This document shows, piece after piece, positions 17,101 to 32,100 of a stretch of 40,731 bases of DNA. Origin of the DNA: an uncultured Chitinophagales bacterium (GTDB lineage: Bacteria > Bacteroidota > Bacteroidia > Chitinophagales > UBA2359); assembly GCA_937927195.1 (NCBI GenBank), contig CALBCY010000085.1, positions 1 through 40,731 of the forward strand, given 5' to 3'. The notes under the pieces were generated by a model that had not been told where the DNA came from, searched no databases, and saw nothing but the letters and a program-made list of their open reading frames with translations. Positions within the stretch are counted from its first letter, which is position 1. Each line of letters begins with the position of its first letter. A program made the position numbers and the translations under genes.

Positions 17101-20100
17101 TTTATACAAACATCCTGGCAACAGATGAATTATCTTTCGGGCCTTACTCTACTGCAGATCCAATCATCCTTACCATTGTGAGTGATTTGGATTCTACTTG
17201 TGTTTTCACAGAATCTGTAACAAGAGATTGTTTCCTTTGTGATGTCGTTGTCGAGCAAACAACCAACTGCATAGACCTTGAAAATTATGAACTTGAAATA
17301 GAAATAACAGGTACTGCTGTTTACACCGTCAGTGATGGAACAACTTCTTTCACGGGACAAACTTCAGGAACCTTGATGTTCGGTCCATACGCTAGTGAAT
17401 CAAATCAAACCATTACAGTAACGGATGAAGCAAGACCAGAGGATTGTACAATTCAGGTCAATGTTAGTGAAGATTGTTTTACTTGCGATTTGGTGGTAAA
17501 TGCAACAGAGGTTTGTGATGATCTTACCGAGTTTACAGTCGATGTTGAATTAGCGGGAACTGGAACTTATACTTTAGATGATGGCATGGGCAATGTGCTC
17601 ACTGGACAAGCTGCTGGTACGATTCCTTTCGGGCCATATCCAAACAATACAGCTTACAATATTGTCGCAACAAGTGAGGTGGAATCTGATTGTACAGATT
17701 CCGTTTCTGGCGAAAACGATTGCTTTGATTGCGACCTTGTTGTCAATCCGACTTTTGTTTGTGATGGACTAAGTCAATTCAATGTTGAAATAGAATTTTC
17801 TGGTTCTGGAACTTATGCTGTTGACGATGGAGTCAATCCTGTTCAAACTGGTCTGACAAGTCAAACTTTAACCATCGGACCTTTTGACAATGAAGAAAGT
17901 TTCAATATAGTTATTACTTCTGAAATTGATCCTACATGTACCTCACCAGTTATGGGACAATTCGATTGCTTTGATTGTGATTTGGTAGCAACTGCTACGC
18001 CAGTTTGCGATGGACTTTCAGAATTCAACATTGAATTAGAAATTCTAGGAACTGGAACCTACTCAGTAGATGATGGGACAACGGTTCAAACAGGTATTGC
18101 TGCCGGTATGTTAAATTTCGGTCCATATCCAAACGGAACAAACTATGTTTATACAATTACTTCTGAAGTAGAGGACGATTGCCTTCAAGTAATCGATGCT
18201 TCATTTACCTGTTTCGATTGCAATTTAGTTTTGGGAGTTGAAACAGAATGTCTTGATTTAGTGAGTTACCAATTAGATTTGGTATTAACAGGCGATGGTA
18301 CTTATACAATTGATGATGGAATAAATACTCCATTAACAGGACAATCTGCTGGAACAATCGATATGGGCATTTATACCAATGGAGATTCTTATGCTTTGAC
18401 TGTTACTAGTGAAGTAGATCCAACTTGTACTGATGAAATTACAGGATTGGTTGACAATTGCTTTACTTGCGATTTAACGGTTGCAACTGAAGCAGTTTGC
18501 TTAGAAGATTTAACAGCCTTCAATGTCGATGTAACCATAAACGGAAGTGGTTTGTTTACTGTTGACGACGGAGTTAATCCTGTTCAAACGGCTGTGCCTG
18601 CTGGATTGATTACTGTTGGACCATTTAACAGCGAAAGCAATTACAGCATCGTTGTAACAAGTGAGCAAGAAGCAACTTGTACTGAAATCATCAACAGTAG
18701 TTTCGATTGCTTTACTTGTGATTTAAGTTTGGCAGGGGAAGACATCTGTGATGGCTTAACTGAATTTTCTGTCGATCTTACTTTGACTGGATCAGGAACC
18801 TACAGCATTGACGATGGTGTCAATACTGTTCAAACAGGTATTACTGCTGGAACCTTTCAAGCTGGACCATATCCAAACAATACAAATTATTCAATAACAG
18901 TTACGAGTGAGCTGGAAACAGACTGTTCTCAAATTTATTCTGGAACCAACGATTGCTTTGATTGTGATCTCGCTTCAACTTTTGAAGTAGAATGTGATGA
19001 TAGTTTTGAAATGTACAACATCCTTGTAACCTTAGTTGGAAGTGGAACCTATACCATCTCAGATGGTGTGAATCCTGACCTAACTGGACAGACAGCGGGT
19101 GCTACAGCAATTCCATTCGGACCTTACTCAAACAACGAAGCATATTCAATTGTAATAACAAGTGAACTGAATTCCGATTGTAACCAGACCATTGCAGGAA
19201 GCGAAGATTGCTTTACTTGCGACTTGGTTGCCACACCTACCAATGTTTGTTCTGATTTGACAGAATACATCGTTGAATTGGAGATTACAGGAACTGGTAC
19301 TTACAGCGTTTTAGATGTATTTGGAAATGGCCCTACAGGCGTTTCAGCGGGAACAACCAACCTTGGCCCATTCAACAGTGGTGCTTCTTATTTTTATACC
19401 ATTACTAGTGAAATAGATCCAACCTGTTCGACTACTATTTCTGATAGTGAAGAATGTTTTGAATGCAATCTAAGTGCTGGAATTGAAATCAACTGTGTTG
19501 ATGCTGCCAGCTATGAAGTGGTTTTGACATTCACAGGAGACGGAATCTATTTGATTGACAATGACATTGATCCTCAATTGGGGAACCAAGTTGCTGGAAC
19601 TTTTACTTTCGGTCCTTATGACAATAATACAAATTACGATATTGAAATAACCAGTCAGTTGGAAGCGAGTTGCGATTTTGAAATTCCATTCAGCAATGAC
19701 TGCTTTACTTGTGACTTAAGTTTGAGCGCAGTAGAAAATTGTCTTGATCTCGAAACATATGAAGTTGAAATTACCTTAGCAGGTGGTGGAACCTTTACTG
19801 TTTCCGATGGAGTCAATCCTGATCAAACTGGCCAAACAGCTGGAATGATTACAATGGGGCCTTATGACAATGATGAGGCTTACAATATTACAGTAACCAG
19901 CGAATTGGAAGAAACCTGTACGGAAAGTTTCGCAGGTAACAACAACTGCTTCGAATGTGATTTGTCTCTATCAACCTCAACAGAATGCATCGATCTTGAA
20001 TCATTCAATGTAACCCTTACCATAACAGGTGATGGTACTTTTACTGTTGACGATGGAATCAATCCTGTTCAAACGGGTGTTGCTGCTGGCGATGTACCTT

Positions 20101-23100
20101 TCGGTCCATACCAAAATGACGATTCCTTTAGTTTCATTGTTACAAGTGAAATTGAAGCAAGCTGCACAGAAACAACAACAGGCACAAATGACTGTTACGA
20201 ATGCGACCTTTCTATCAGTCCTCAGATTACATGTATTGACGGACTTAGTTACAACATCGATCTTGTCATTACTGGAGATGGAACATTTATCGTTGATGAT
20301 GGTTCTGCCACTCCTCTAACAGGACAAACTGCTGGAACTATTCCATTCGGTCCTTTCAATAACAATGACAATTATGCTTTTGTAGTTACAAGTGAAATAG
20401 ATCCAACTTGCGTTCAAGAGATCTCTGGGACGGAGGATTGTTTCGAATGTGATTTGGCAGCGGCGGCAAATACAGACTGTCAAGGCTTAACAGAATATCT
20501 AGTACAATTGACAATTTCAGGAACAGGAACTTTTACCGTTGACGATGGAATCAATCCAGCTCAAACTGGTGTTACAGCTGGTGATTATCCATTCGGTCCT
20601 TATCCAAATGAATCTTCTTATACCATAACAATCACAAGTGAAGAAAATGCAACTTGCCAACAGGAAGTTTCAGGAACCGAAGATTGTTACGAATGCGATT
20701 TGATTGTTGGTTCTTCTCCTTCTTGTATTGACTTTAATACTTATGAAGTGATTTTGGATGTTTCTGGATCAGGAACTTTCATCATAGACAATGGAACAAC
20801 TCAATTAACAGGTCAAGTAGCGGACTCTTATACTTTCGGACCCTTTGACAACAACGATACATACAATTATACTGTGACAAGCGAAATAGATGGAACTTGC
20901 ACAGAAGTAAGTGGAGGAAGCGAAGATTGCTTTGATTGTAATTTGGTTTTAAGTGCCATTGCGAATTGTGCCAATGAAAATGAATACACTGTTGAAGTAA
21001 CAATCAATGGCGATGCCTCTTATACATTGAGCGATGGTGTTGCTGCACCAACAACTGCTGCGGTTGCTGGAACAACTTATATTTTTGGGCCTTATGCCAA
21101 CAACGTTCCTTACACCATTACTGCAGTAAGTGAAATTGAAGCCGATTGCGAGGATGAAGCCAATGGAACACTTGATTGCTTTACATGTGATTTGGCTCCT
21201 TCAGTGGAAACAGTTTGCATCGATGAAAATGGATACAATGCAATAGTAAGCTTTACTGGTACTGGAAATTATACCGTTGATGACGGTTCAGGTTCTCCAA
21301 TAGCAGGAGCAACGGCAGATTCCTATACTTTTGGTCCATATGCCAATGAAGCTGTTTACTTAATAACCATTACTAGTGAAACGGATCCAACTTGTACACA
21401 AGAATTAACAGGAACTGAAGATTGTTTCGATTGTGATCTAAATATTCAAGAGCAAAACATCTGTGATGGATTGGAATCTTACACGGTTCAATTGGTCATT
21501 ACCGGGACAGGAAGTTTCAGTATTGATGATGGAGTCAATCCAATTGAAGTCAATCAAAGTGCGGGACTTTATTTTGGAGGTCCATATTCTAATGATGAAA
21601 TTTACAACATCGTTGTTACAAGTGAAGTTGATCCAGAATGTATTGTAGAAGTAAGTGGAACGGAGGATTGTTTTGAATGTGATTTGTCAACATCGGCGAT
21701 TACAGAATGCAATGATTTAGAAACGTATTCAGTTCAATTAGAAATAACAGGTTCTGGAACTTATGCGGTCAATGATGGAACCAATACAACAACTGGATTG
21801 ACTGCTGGAACTTATCCATTCGGTCCTTTTGGCAATGAAACAAATTATACACTGGTTATTACTAGTGAAATTGATGAAAGCTGTAGCGAAACACAGACTG
21901 GAACAGATGACTGCTTCCCTTGCGATTTGACCTTGAGTCCAAATGCTGTTTGTGACGGCGTTGTTGGATATTCTATCGAATTAGTATTGGGAGGAAGTGG
22001 AACTTACACAATTGATGATGGAAGCCCTCCAGTTCAAACAGGAGTGGAAGCAGGTACCATCACCTTCGGCCCTTATGAAAACAACGAAGGATATTCTTAC
22101 ACAGTTACTAGTGAAATTGATCCTACATGTACAGAAACAATTACAGGTTCAGAAGATTGTTTCGAATGTGATTTAGGACTTTCAACAGAAACAGTTTGTT
22201 CGGATGACAACTCGTCTTTCCAAATTGTTTTAACGGTTACAGGTTCTGCAAGCTTTACCATCGATGATGGAACAACCAGTACTTCTGGTCAAGCTGCTGG
22301 GTCTTACACTTTCGGTCCATATCTAAACAATGAAATTTATACGATCGATGTAACAAGTGATGTGAATCCGGATTGCAATGATGCAGTTACAGGAACTTTC
22401 GATTGCTTCACATGTGATCTAAATGCTAATCAAATTGTAGAATGCATCGACTTCGAATCATATTCAGTTACAATCAATATTTCGGGATCAGGAACCTATT
22501 TTGTTTCAGACGGTGTAAACCCTGACATGACTGGTGTAACAGCTGGATCAATTCCAATGGGTCCCTATTCAAGTGAAAGCAGTTATTCAATTTCTGTGAC
22601 CTCTGAAATCGAACCAGATTGCCAACAATTCTTTACTGGATTTGAAGACTGTTTTGAAGACTGTGAACTTTCAGTTTCGACAACAGAAAATTGTACAGAG
22701 GACAATACGGAATATGAAGCCATCCTAAGCATTTCTGGTTTGGGAACTTATACGGTTGTTGACGGAAATGGAAACATTTTAACTGGTCAAACTGCTGGGC
22801 CAGTTTCATTGGGTACTTACTCAAATGAAACGGTTTATACATATACAGTGACAAGTGAAATTGATCCTGAATGTTTTGAAGTAGGAGAGGGAACCAAAGA
22901 TTGCTTTGTTTGTGATCTTTCATTAAGTGCTGAAACCACTTGCGAAGGATTGGATAATTACTTCGTTGAATTATTCATAACTGGAAGCGGAACTTACTCT
23001 GTAGAAGATGGCAATGGAGATGTTCAAACTGGCATCACCACAGGATCTTTAACTTTCGGACCTTATTTAAACAATGAGTTTTATGATTTCACTGTAACAA

Positions 23101-26100
23101 GTGAAACTGAAGAAGATTGCGTTGAAACCTTAAGCGCAACTGAAGATTGTTTCGATTGTGATTTAACGGTTCTTGAAATAATTGAAGAATGCAATGAAGA
23201 CTTTACTTACTCAGTCACTTTCGCTTTTGAAGGAAGTGGAACTTATACTTTATCTGTTCCAAACCAAGAGGATCAAACCGGATTGATGGCTGGAACTTAT
23301 ACCATTAATGAGTACAGTGATTTCGTTTACAATTTCACCCTAACCAGTGAAGTAAATCCTGACTGCTCGGAACAAGTCATCGGCACTTTTGAATGCGTAC
23401 CAGTTTGTGATTTAGTCATCGGCCAAGAATTGATTTGTCAACAAGGAAATGCTTCTTATTCTGTAATGCTTAATATTTCAGGCTCGAATACTTACACAAT
23501 TGATGATGGAAGTGGAATGCCAATTACCGATGCTGTTACAGGAGACTACACTTTCGGTCCGTATGACAATAATGAAATTTTCAACATTACAGTCAGTGAC
23601 AATTTATTGGAAGATTGTATTGAAATTGCAGAGGGGACAAGAGACTGTTTTGAATGTGATTTAAGTGTCACTCAGAATGAAACTTGCCAAGGCTTTGATA
23701 GCTATTCAGTTGAAATAATATTGACGGGCACCGGCGATTATGAATTGATCGATGAAGAAGGCAATTTAAGCATTATTGAGGCTGGAATTTATACCTATGG
23801 TCCTTATCCTAACAACTATACTTATAATTATGAAATTACCAGTTTATTAAATGCAGACTGTTCTGAAACCATAACAGGAACAGAAGATTGTTTCGATTGC
23901 GATTTAGCATTGACTGCTGAAACAGAATGCATTGGTGTTATTGGCATTGATGGTTATTCAGTGATTCTTACCTTGTCTGGTTCTGGATCTTACACAGTTA
24001 ATACTGGCAGTGTTATCCAAAATGGAGTGGTGGCAGGAACCTATACTTATGGACCTTTTGTAAACAATGAAATGTATACTGTCACAGCAACCAGTGAAAC
24101 GGATCCTAATTGTTCAGATGAAATATCTGGATTGGATGATTGTCCATTTGCTTGTGATCTGTTACTTTCCACTACAACGGAATGTAATGGAATAGGTTCT
24201 TATACTGTTATAGTTGAAATTTCAGGAACGGGAACGTTTATACTCGATGATGGTGATGAGCCTGAATCTGGGCTAATAGCAGGTTTTTATACTTTCGGTC
24301 CATATTCTAACAATCAAGAATACAGCTTCACCGCAACCAGCGAATTAGATCCAACATGTACGGATCAAATTTCAGGTTCAGAGAATTGTTTCGACTGCGA
24401 TTTAGATGTTGATTTTTCAACCAATTGTTTGGCCTTTGATCAATACGAGGTGATCGTCAACATTTCTGGTTCAGATAACTACACCATAATCAATGGAGAT
24501 GTTGCTCAAGATGTTACTCCTGGAAATTATACCCTAGGACCTTTTGAAAGTGGATCTGGTTTTGATTTTACCGTTCAAAGCCAATTGGAACCAGACGAAT
24601 GTACATTTGAATTTGCTGGGTCTGAAGATTGTTATGAATGTAACTTAGCCGCAAGTGGTTCTGAGGAATGCAATGGTTTAGGAACTTACAACGTGGTTGT
24701 TACCATCACAGGTGATGGTACTTTTACCATTGTAGAAAATGGAGTCAATTCAACTCAAAATGTAGCAGCTGGTAACAATACTTATGGCCCGTATCAAAAT
24801 GATGTGCCTTATGAAATTGTAGTCATCAGTGAAATAGATTCTACTTGTACAGATACACTTGCAGGAGTTAGAAACTGCTTCGATTGTAATTTATTCGCCA
24901 GCTTCGAAACTGAATGCTTGGATCAATTCTCTTATAATGTATTGGTAAGCATTGAGGGAGATGGAACTTATTTTATTACAGATGGAAACAACAATATTGT
25001 AGCAGAAGGTCTTGAGGCAGGAGTTTACCCATTGGGAACTTTTGAGAATGAAACCAATTTCACTTACAATGTGATAAGTGAAGTTCAAGAAGGATGTTCT
25101 ACAGAATTAAATGGAACAGCTGATTGTTTTGAATGTGATCTTGGAATAGAAGTTACAACCGAATGTATTAACATCGATGGTTTCACCGCCACTGTAATTG
25201 TTACAGGGTCTGGTGAGTTTGAAATAGCTGATGGCATTGGACCAGTTCAAATTGGTTTTGCAGGAACTTATCAGTTTGGTCCTTATGAGAACAATCAATT
25301 GGTTAACATTACAGCAAGCTCGCAAGAGGACGAAACTTGTATTCAAACAATAGCGGTATCAGACAATTGTTTCGAATGTGATCTCAATGCATCTTTTGAA
25401 ACAGAATGTTTAGGATTGAATCAATATGAAGTTATTGTTACAGTTAGTGGAAGTGGAACTTTCACCATCAATGCTGACAACGAGACGCTGAATAATGTAG
25501 AGGAAGGTATTTACAATTTTGTTGGCTATGAAAACGACGAACAGTTCAACATCCTTGTAACAAGTGATGTTGACCCTAGTTGCGACTTCCCATTAACTGG
25601 CTCAGCAAATTGTTATGATTGTGAAATTTCTTTGGTGCAAGATGTTCAGTGCCTCAACAATCTAAATTCATATCAAGTAGTTGTTGATTTGATCGGATTG
25701 GGAGATTTTGAAATCTCAGATGGCAACCAGACGTTCAACGGTTCTGCCAATTCTTATACTTTTGGACCGTACATTAATAATTCAGCTTATACGATTATTG
25801 CTACTAGCTTGATCGACCCAACTTGTCAGGAAACTGTTTCTGGAGAAGAAGACTGTTTTGTCTGTGATCTTGAACTTGTCAATACCACAGATTGTATCAA
25901 CGATGAAACTTACAATGTGTTCATTGCATTGACTGGAACTGGAACTTACACATTGGATGATGGAATTAACCCTCCGCTTACAGGCCAATCAGCAGGGAAC
26001 ATTGTAATGGGACCTTATCCGAATGGAGATTACAGTATTTTGGTTGTAAGTGAAATTGAAAACACTTGTGGTCAAACAGTTGTTGGGACACTTGATTGCT

Positions 26101-29100
26101 TCGATCCAACTTGTGATGTAAGTGCGAATATTGCTGAAATAACTTGTTTAGACGAAGAACAATTCAATGTGATTTTGAATCTTTCAGGAACAGGTGCATT
26201 CACCATCACTTCTGCAACAACATCATTGACCAATCAAATTGCTGGACAAATTGAGATCGGTCCATTTGCGAATGGAGACTTTAACATTGCAATTCAAAGT
26301 GAAAGCAATCCGGATTGTGGCATCGAAGTGATTGGAACAAATGATTGTGAAATTATTCCACCTTGTGATGTATTCGCAAATGTGGAGACTCAATGTTTGA
26401 TTCCTGGTGAAACGTATCAATTGGTTGTTGATCTGACTGGTTCAGATTCGTACACCTTAGACAATGGAATCAATCCTGCTGTAACGGGTGTTACAAATGG
26501 AATTACAGTTATTGGCCCGCTTCCTGTTGGACCATACACTTTAACAATAACTGGTGAAACGGTCAATACTTGTGAGTTTGAAGTTACAGGAACCGAGCCT
26601 TGTATTACGATTGAAGATCCATGTGATTTCATCGTGAACCTAAGTCAAGATTGTAACAGCCAATTCAATTATGATTTGACTGTTGACATCATCGGTAACA
26701 ATACTTATGATATATTTGTAAATGGATCTTTGGAGGCGAGTGGGGTAGAACCAGGCTTGACTGAAATAGGAGCCATCGCTACTGGATCTTATGTCGTAGA
26801 TGTAATAGATTTACAAAACCCTGAATGTCCACAAATGGTATCAGGTGAATTCACTTGTGGTACAAATGACGAGTGCGAGGTGATTATGGAGATTACTTAT
26901 GAATGTCTTTCATCAGGTGCCTTTAATTTGATAGTAGATTTAGAAGGACCAAATTCTTACAGTGTTGACGCTGGCATAGGAGGTTTTATTGACAATGTAA
27001 ACCTTGATGGTGATTCTATTTTATTAGAATTTGGACCTTTCACAAGTAACTGGTCGGTATATGTTTTAGATCTTGAGTTTGGTGATGCCGACCCGAATGG
27101 TGAATATTGCTTTATTGAAGAAGTGGGAAGCCATGAATGTGGTGGCACAGGAGTTTGTGATGTAACTTTACAATTGACTCCACTTTGTCAATCGGATAAC
27201 AATGTAATTTATGAAGTGATCTTGGGTGGAACAGGAACCTATTCAATCGACGATGGTTTCAATGATCCTTACAATGATTTAGGTGCTGGTACTTACGAAA
27301 TAGGACCAGTCCCACAAGGGCCTTACAATATTGAAGTTATGGACATGGGCAATTCTGCTTGTTCCCAAACTTATGAAGGTGATTTTGATTGTGCTCCGCC
27401 TATCTGTGACCTCAGCTTTACTTATCAACCACTTTGTGATCCAGATAATAATTTCGAGTTCGATGTTGAAATTACAATTGAAGGTTCAGGTGTTTATACC
27501 GTTACAAATGGTTTTGGATTTACCGAATCAGATTTGATAGCTGGAACTTATGTCATAGGACCATTCTTTAATGGTTTCTTAAACTTGACCGTCTTCGATC
27601 AAAATCTCGGAGATTGTACAGAGTCGATATTTGGAACCTATGACTGTTCGGTTACTCCTTGTGACCTAAATGTTGTTTATGACATCGAATGTGTGAACGA
27701 CAACACGGGCTATGAAATATCTATCGATATTTCAGGTGAGGGAACGTTTTCTGTTTTCACAGGATTTGATTTCGAATTTGGTTTAGATGAAGGGGAATAT
27801 ACTTTTGGACCTTATACAGATCCTGATTACAATTTAAATGTGTCTAGTGAACTGGACTTCGATTGTCAAGAAAATATCAACGGTACATTTGAATGTGGGA
27901 ATACTACTGAATGTTCCATCTCTGGGATTTCAGGTCAACCAATTTGTGAAAATGATACTGATCCTGATTTTGATTTAGAGTTAGTTGTTGAAGGAGCTAC
28001 AGTATACAATCTATTTGTAAATGGTACTCTATTTATAGAAAATGGAACTGATCCAGATGTTTTGATTGAAGACATTCCTAATGGATTTTATTTCATAGAA
28101 TTGATAGATGCCAACAATCCAGCTTGTACGCAGGTTACTCAAGGAGATTACTCTTGTACGGGTGAAATTACATGTGATTTACAAACGTACACTGAGGTTG
28201 AATGTTTAAATGACGATGAATTCCTGTTGACCTTAGAAATTGAAGGATCTCAACAATACTTTGTGAATGGTTCTGGTGTTAGCGAGGTATTTACAGAAGG
28301 AGTCTATGAGTTGGGACCTTTCCCAAGTGGTTTCTTTGAATTGTCAATCAACAGCAGTTTGCCAGGTTGTACCGATATCATTTGGTTAGGTCAAGACTGT
28401 TCAATTGGCTGTGATTTGGAAGTGTCTTACGACATTATGTGTAGAGAAGATGGGTCAGGTTTGTTTGACATAGAATTAACCATCGAAGGAACAGGTGGAC
28501 CTTACACCATCGCCGAATGGAATTTCCAAACAGGCGGTCCATATGAATATGAAGATGTGGGCCCAGGAACTTATTTGGTAGAAGGACCATTTGAAGGAGC
28601 CCCTGTTACCGATTGGGATTTGATCGTTTTCGATCAAGAGAATTTTGAGCCATTCGGTGGTGGTGGTTGCTGGAAAAACCTTTGGGGTGATTTCTTCTGT
28701 GAAACAATTCCTGCTTGTCAGTTGTTTGCTTCGGCTGAAGTGCTGTGCAATGACAATGGAAGTTATATGCTTGATCTTGATCTCGTAGGTAATGAAGGGG
28801 ATACTTTTGATATATCCGTTTCAGGAGGTTTTGGACAATTTGGCGTCCCTGAAGGATCCTACTCTTTTGGACCTTTAACGGATGATTCTTACTTCGTGTT
28901 TATTAATTCGAACACCTTAGATTGTAATCAAACGATAACCGGTAATACCATGTGCATCGATACGGTACAAACGCCTTGTTCTTTGAATCTTTCAACTCAG
29001 TTTGAATGTACGGAGGATGAAACTGGATTTTTCGTGAACTTTGATCTGCCAGAAGGCGGTCCTTATTCTATTCAAACAGACTTCTTCGAACCACCAACTA

Positions 29101-32100
29101 CTGGTATTCCGGCTGGACCCTATTCAGCGGGCCCAATACCAAATGGTTTTTACAATATTACAGTATTTGATGAAAGCAATCCTGGTTGTGATCAAGCATT
29201 GTCAGGAACATTTGAATGTGCACCAACAATTTGTGATCTGAATGCAGAATTCACAACAGAATGCATCAACGATGATGAATATGACATTACGTTTGAAATA
29301 ACAGGTACAGGAACCTATGACATCTTTGGAGACTTTGGCCCAATCGAAACGGGTGTAGGAGCAGGAACTTATACTTTTGGTCCATTCACCGCAGGTGGAG
29401 GACAGTCTATATTTACTATCTTCTCAAACAATGACTTCAACTGTTCTCAAACTTTATTCATTGGTCAGGATTGTAGTGGCAATTGTGGACCACTTAGTGT
29501 AGCCATTGATAGATATTGTGAAGAAGGACTATTGCTACTTGATATAACGATTGAAGGTCCAGATACCTATAACATATTGGATATTTTCAATGGAACTACT
29601 GTTGAAAGTGATGTTTTAGCAGGAACGTATACAATGGGACCTTTGGATTTCAATAATTACGGTGTAACAGTTGAGAACGCCGAATTCCCGGAATGCAATG
29701 TGACTGACTTTGGAGTCAAAGATTGCGATACAACTTTCTGTAATCTAAATGTAGTGCCAACCATTATTTGTGATGAAAACAATGGGACTTATACAATAGA
29801 GCTAGAAGTAAATGGCTCGGGTATTTATGTCATTCAATCAAATACTGGCGGATTCTTCCAAGATGGACTTACGGAAGGTACAATCACAATTGGACCTTTT
29901 TCTGGCGACAACTATGACTTCACTATTTTTGAAGATGATTTCAATTTCAATTGCTTCCAAAACATTTCTGGAGAAGTTGATTGTGGAGGACCAGATGTGT
30001 TGTGTAACTTGTTTGCCAACGCAGTAGATATTTGCGGAGAAGAAGATGGAGAATACTTTGTTGAATTAGACATCCAAGGAGATGGCACTTTCAGTATTGC
30101 TCTTGATTTCTTTGGAGCGCCTGCCTACACCAATGTCTCGGCAGGGACAATAGAAGTTGGTCCGTTCACGACTACCCAATACACGATCATTATTACCAAT
30201 GAACTAGATGCTTCTTGTGATTTCCAAATAAACGCTTCTAGTGAATGTATTCAAAATACAGGTTGTCAATTGACAGTTGATACTGAGGTAGAATGTGTTG
30301 AAGGAACGGTAGAATATTTCTTAAATGTAACCCTAAATGGTCCAGGTACCTACACTGTTCAAATTGGATTCTTCGGGGAAGAGTTTTATGAAAACGTTCC
30401 AGGTAATTCTACCACTACCACATTTGGTCCATTTACAGGAGATGACTACAATATATTTGTAACAAGTGAAGTTAATTTTGATTGCTTCCTAGGTGTTCAA
30501 GGGACCTCAGATTGCAGCTTTGATCCGGGAGGAAATTGCAACTTAAATGCATTCGTCTTTGACTTCGATTGTTTGGACGATGATGAATTTGTTCTGTTTA
30601 TACAAATGGACGGCGACGGAAATCAAACCTATACAATCGAAGCTGATGGTCTTGAACCGCTTACTGGGGTTAATCCTTTTGATTTCGTTGAATATGGACC
30701 GTTTACTGTTGGTGGTTTTGATTTCACCATCACAAGTGAACAAAATCCTGATTGCGTAAGACAATTTGCTGGACCATTTAATTGTCCTCCGGATGATTGT
30801 ACTTATTTGGTCACTGCGGAACCTCAATGTGCTTCCTTCGACCAATATTCTGTCGCAGTAACCATTCAGTCGTTCTTGTTTGATGCAACATTCAGTATTT
30901 CTGATGGTGATACCACTTATACAGGGGTGAATCCTTTCAACCCAATCTCTATTGGTTTGTATGACAATGGTGAATCTTATGAATTAGAAATTACCAATGA
31001 AATTGACGAAGACTGTGTGCCTGTCTTCCTTTCAGGAACTGGCGATTGTACACCGCAACTTTGCAACTTGTTTACCAGTGTAATACCAGAGTGTTTGGAT
31101 GAAGATACATTCATCCTTAATATCAATTTAAATGGGACTGGGACTTATACAATTTCAGATGCAGTTGGAGGCTCAGAAACTGGCTTCTTGCTAGAAGTTG
31201 AAACAGATGCTTTCTTTGCGTTTGAATCTGAGATATTCATTTTTGATGAACTGGGTAATACTGTTTTTGAAATTTTAGAAGGAGAATGGCAAAGCAATGG
31301 ATCTTTCTCAGCTGAAATTCCAAGTTTAAATTCTGCTTTAGAATACACTTTAGTGATTACTGATTCATTTGGAGATGGAGCAGTTGACTTCTATTCAGTT
31401 TCCGATTTGGCTACTGGTGCGGTTATCAATAGTGGTACATGGACCGATTTTGGTGCAGGCGAATTACTTGAAGTAGATTTGGGCAGTCCAGTTCAAGCTG
31501 GTGATCCTGGTTTGGTTTACACAGGTCAAACTGCAGGTGATATTGAGTTCGGACCATTAGAAGGTGATTCTTATGAAATATTTATTCAGGATGAAAATGA
31601 TCCATCTTGTTATCAAATCATTTCAGGTAACTCAACTTGCGGAACAGATGTTGGCGGAGGATGTGGAGATTTCAATGCAAACATCAACGTTGTTTGTCAT
31701 GCATTGTACGACTTCTTTGTCGTGGTTACCATTGAAGGAGCTGGTACTTATGAAATAGATGATTTCTATTCTAGTCCAACAACTGGCGTAATTGCTGGCG
31801 AATATGTTCTTGGACCATATCCTGAAGTTTACAACAACATCATAGAAGGAGATTTCTTTGTAACGGTTACTTCCGAACAAAACGGAAATTGCTTCCGAGA
31901 ATTTGGTGGTGAGGCTGAGTGCACAGAATTTGATGTATGCGATGTAAATGCAAGCTACAGTACGGAATGTTTCGATGATGGAACATACAACCTTATTTTG
32001 GACATAACTGGTTCTGCTGCTTACAATATTTATGATGGTACAGTAGATCCTGATTTCGGTTCATTCTTGTTGGAATTCAATACAGGAAACCAAGGTGGTC

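Noticed and set aside
30543-30845. Open frames on the minus strand and in other plus frames inside the giant gene
   Set aside because: They are short, lack signal peptides or known motifs, and mirror the repeated codons of the giant frame.
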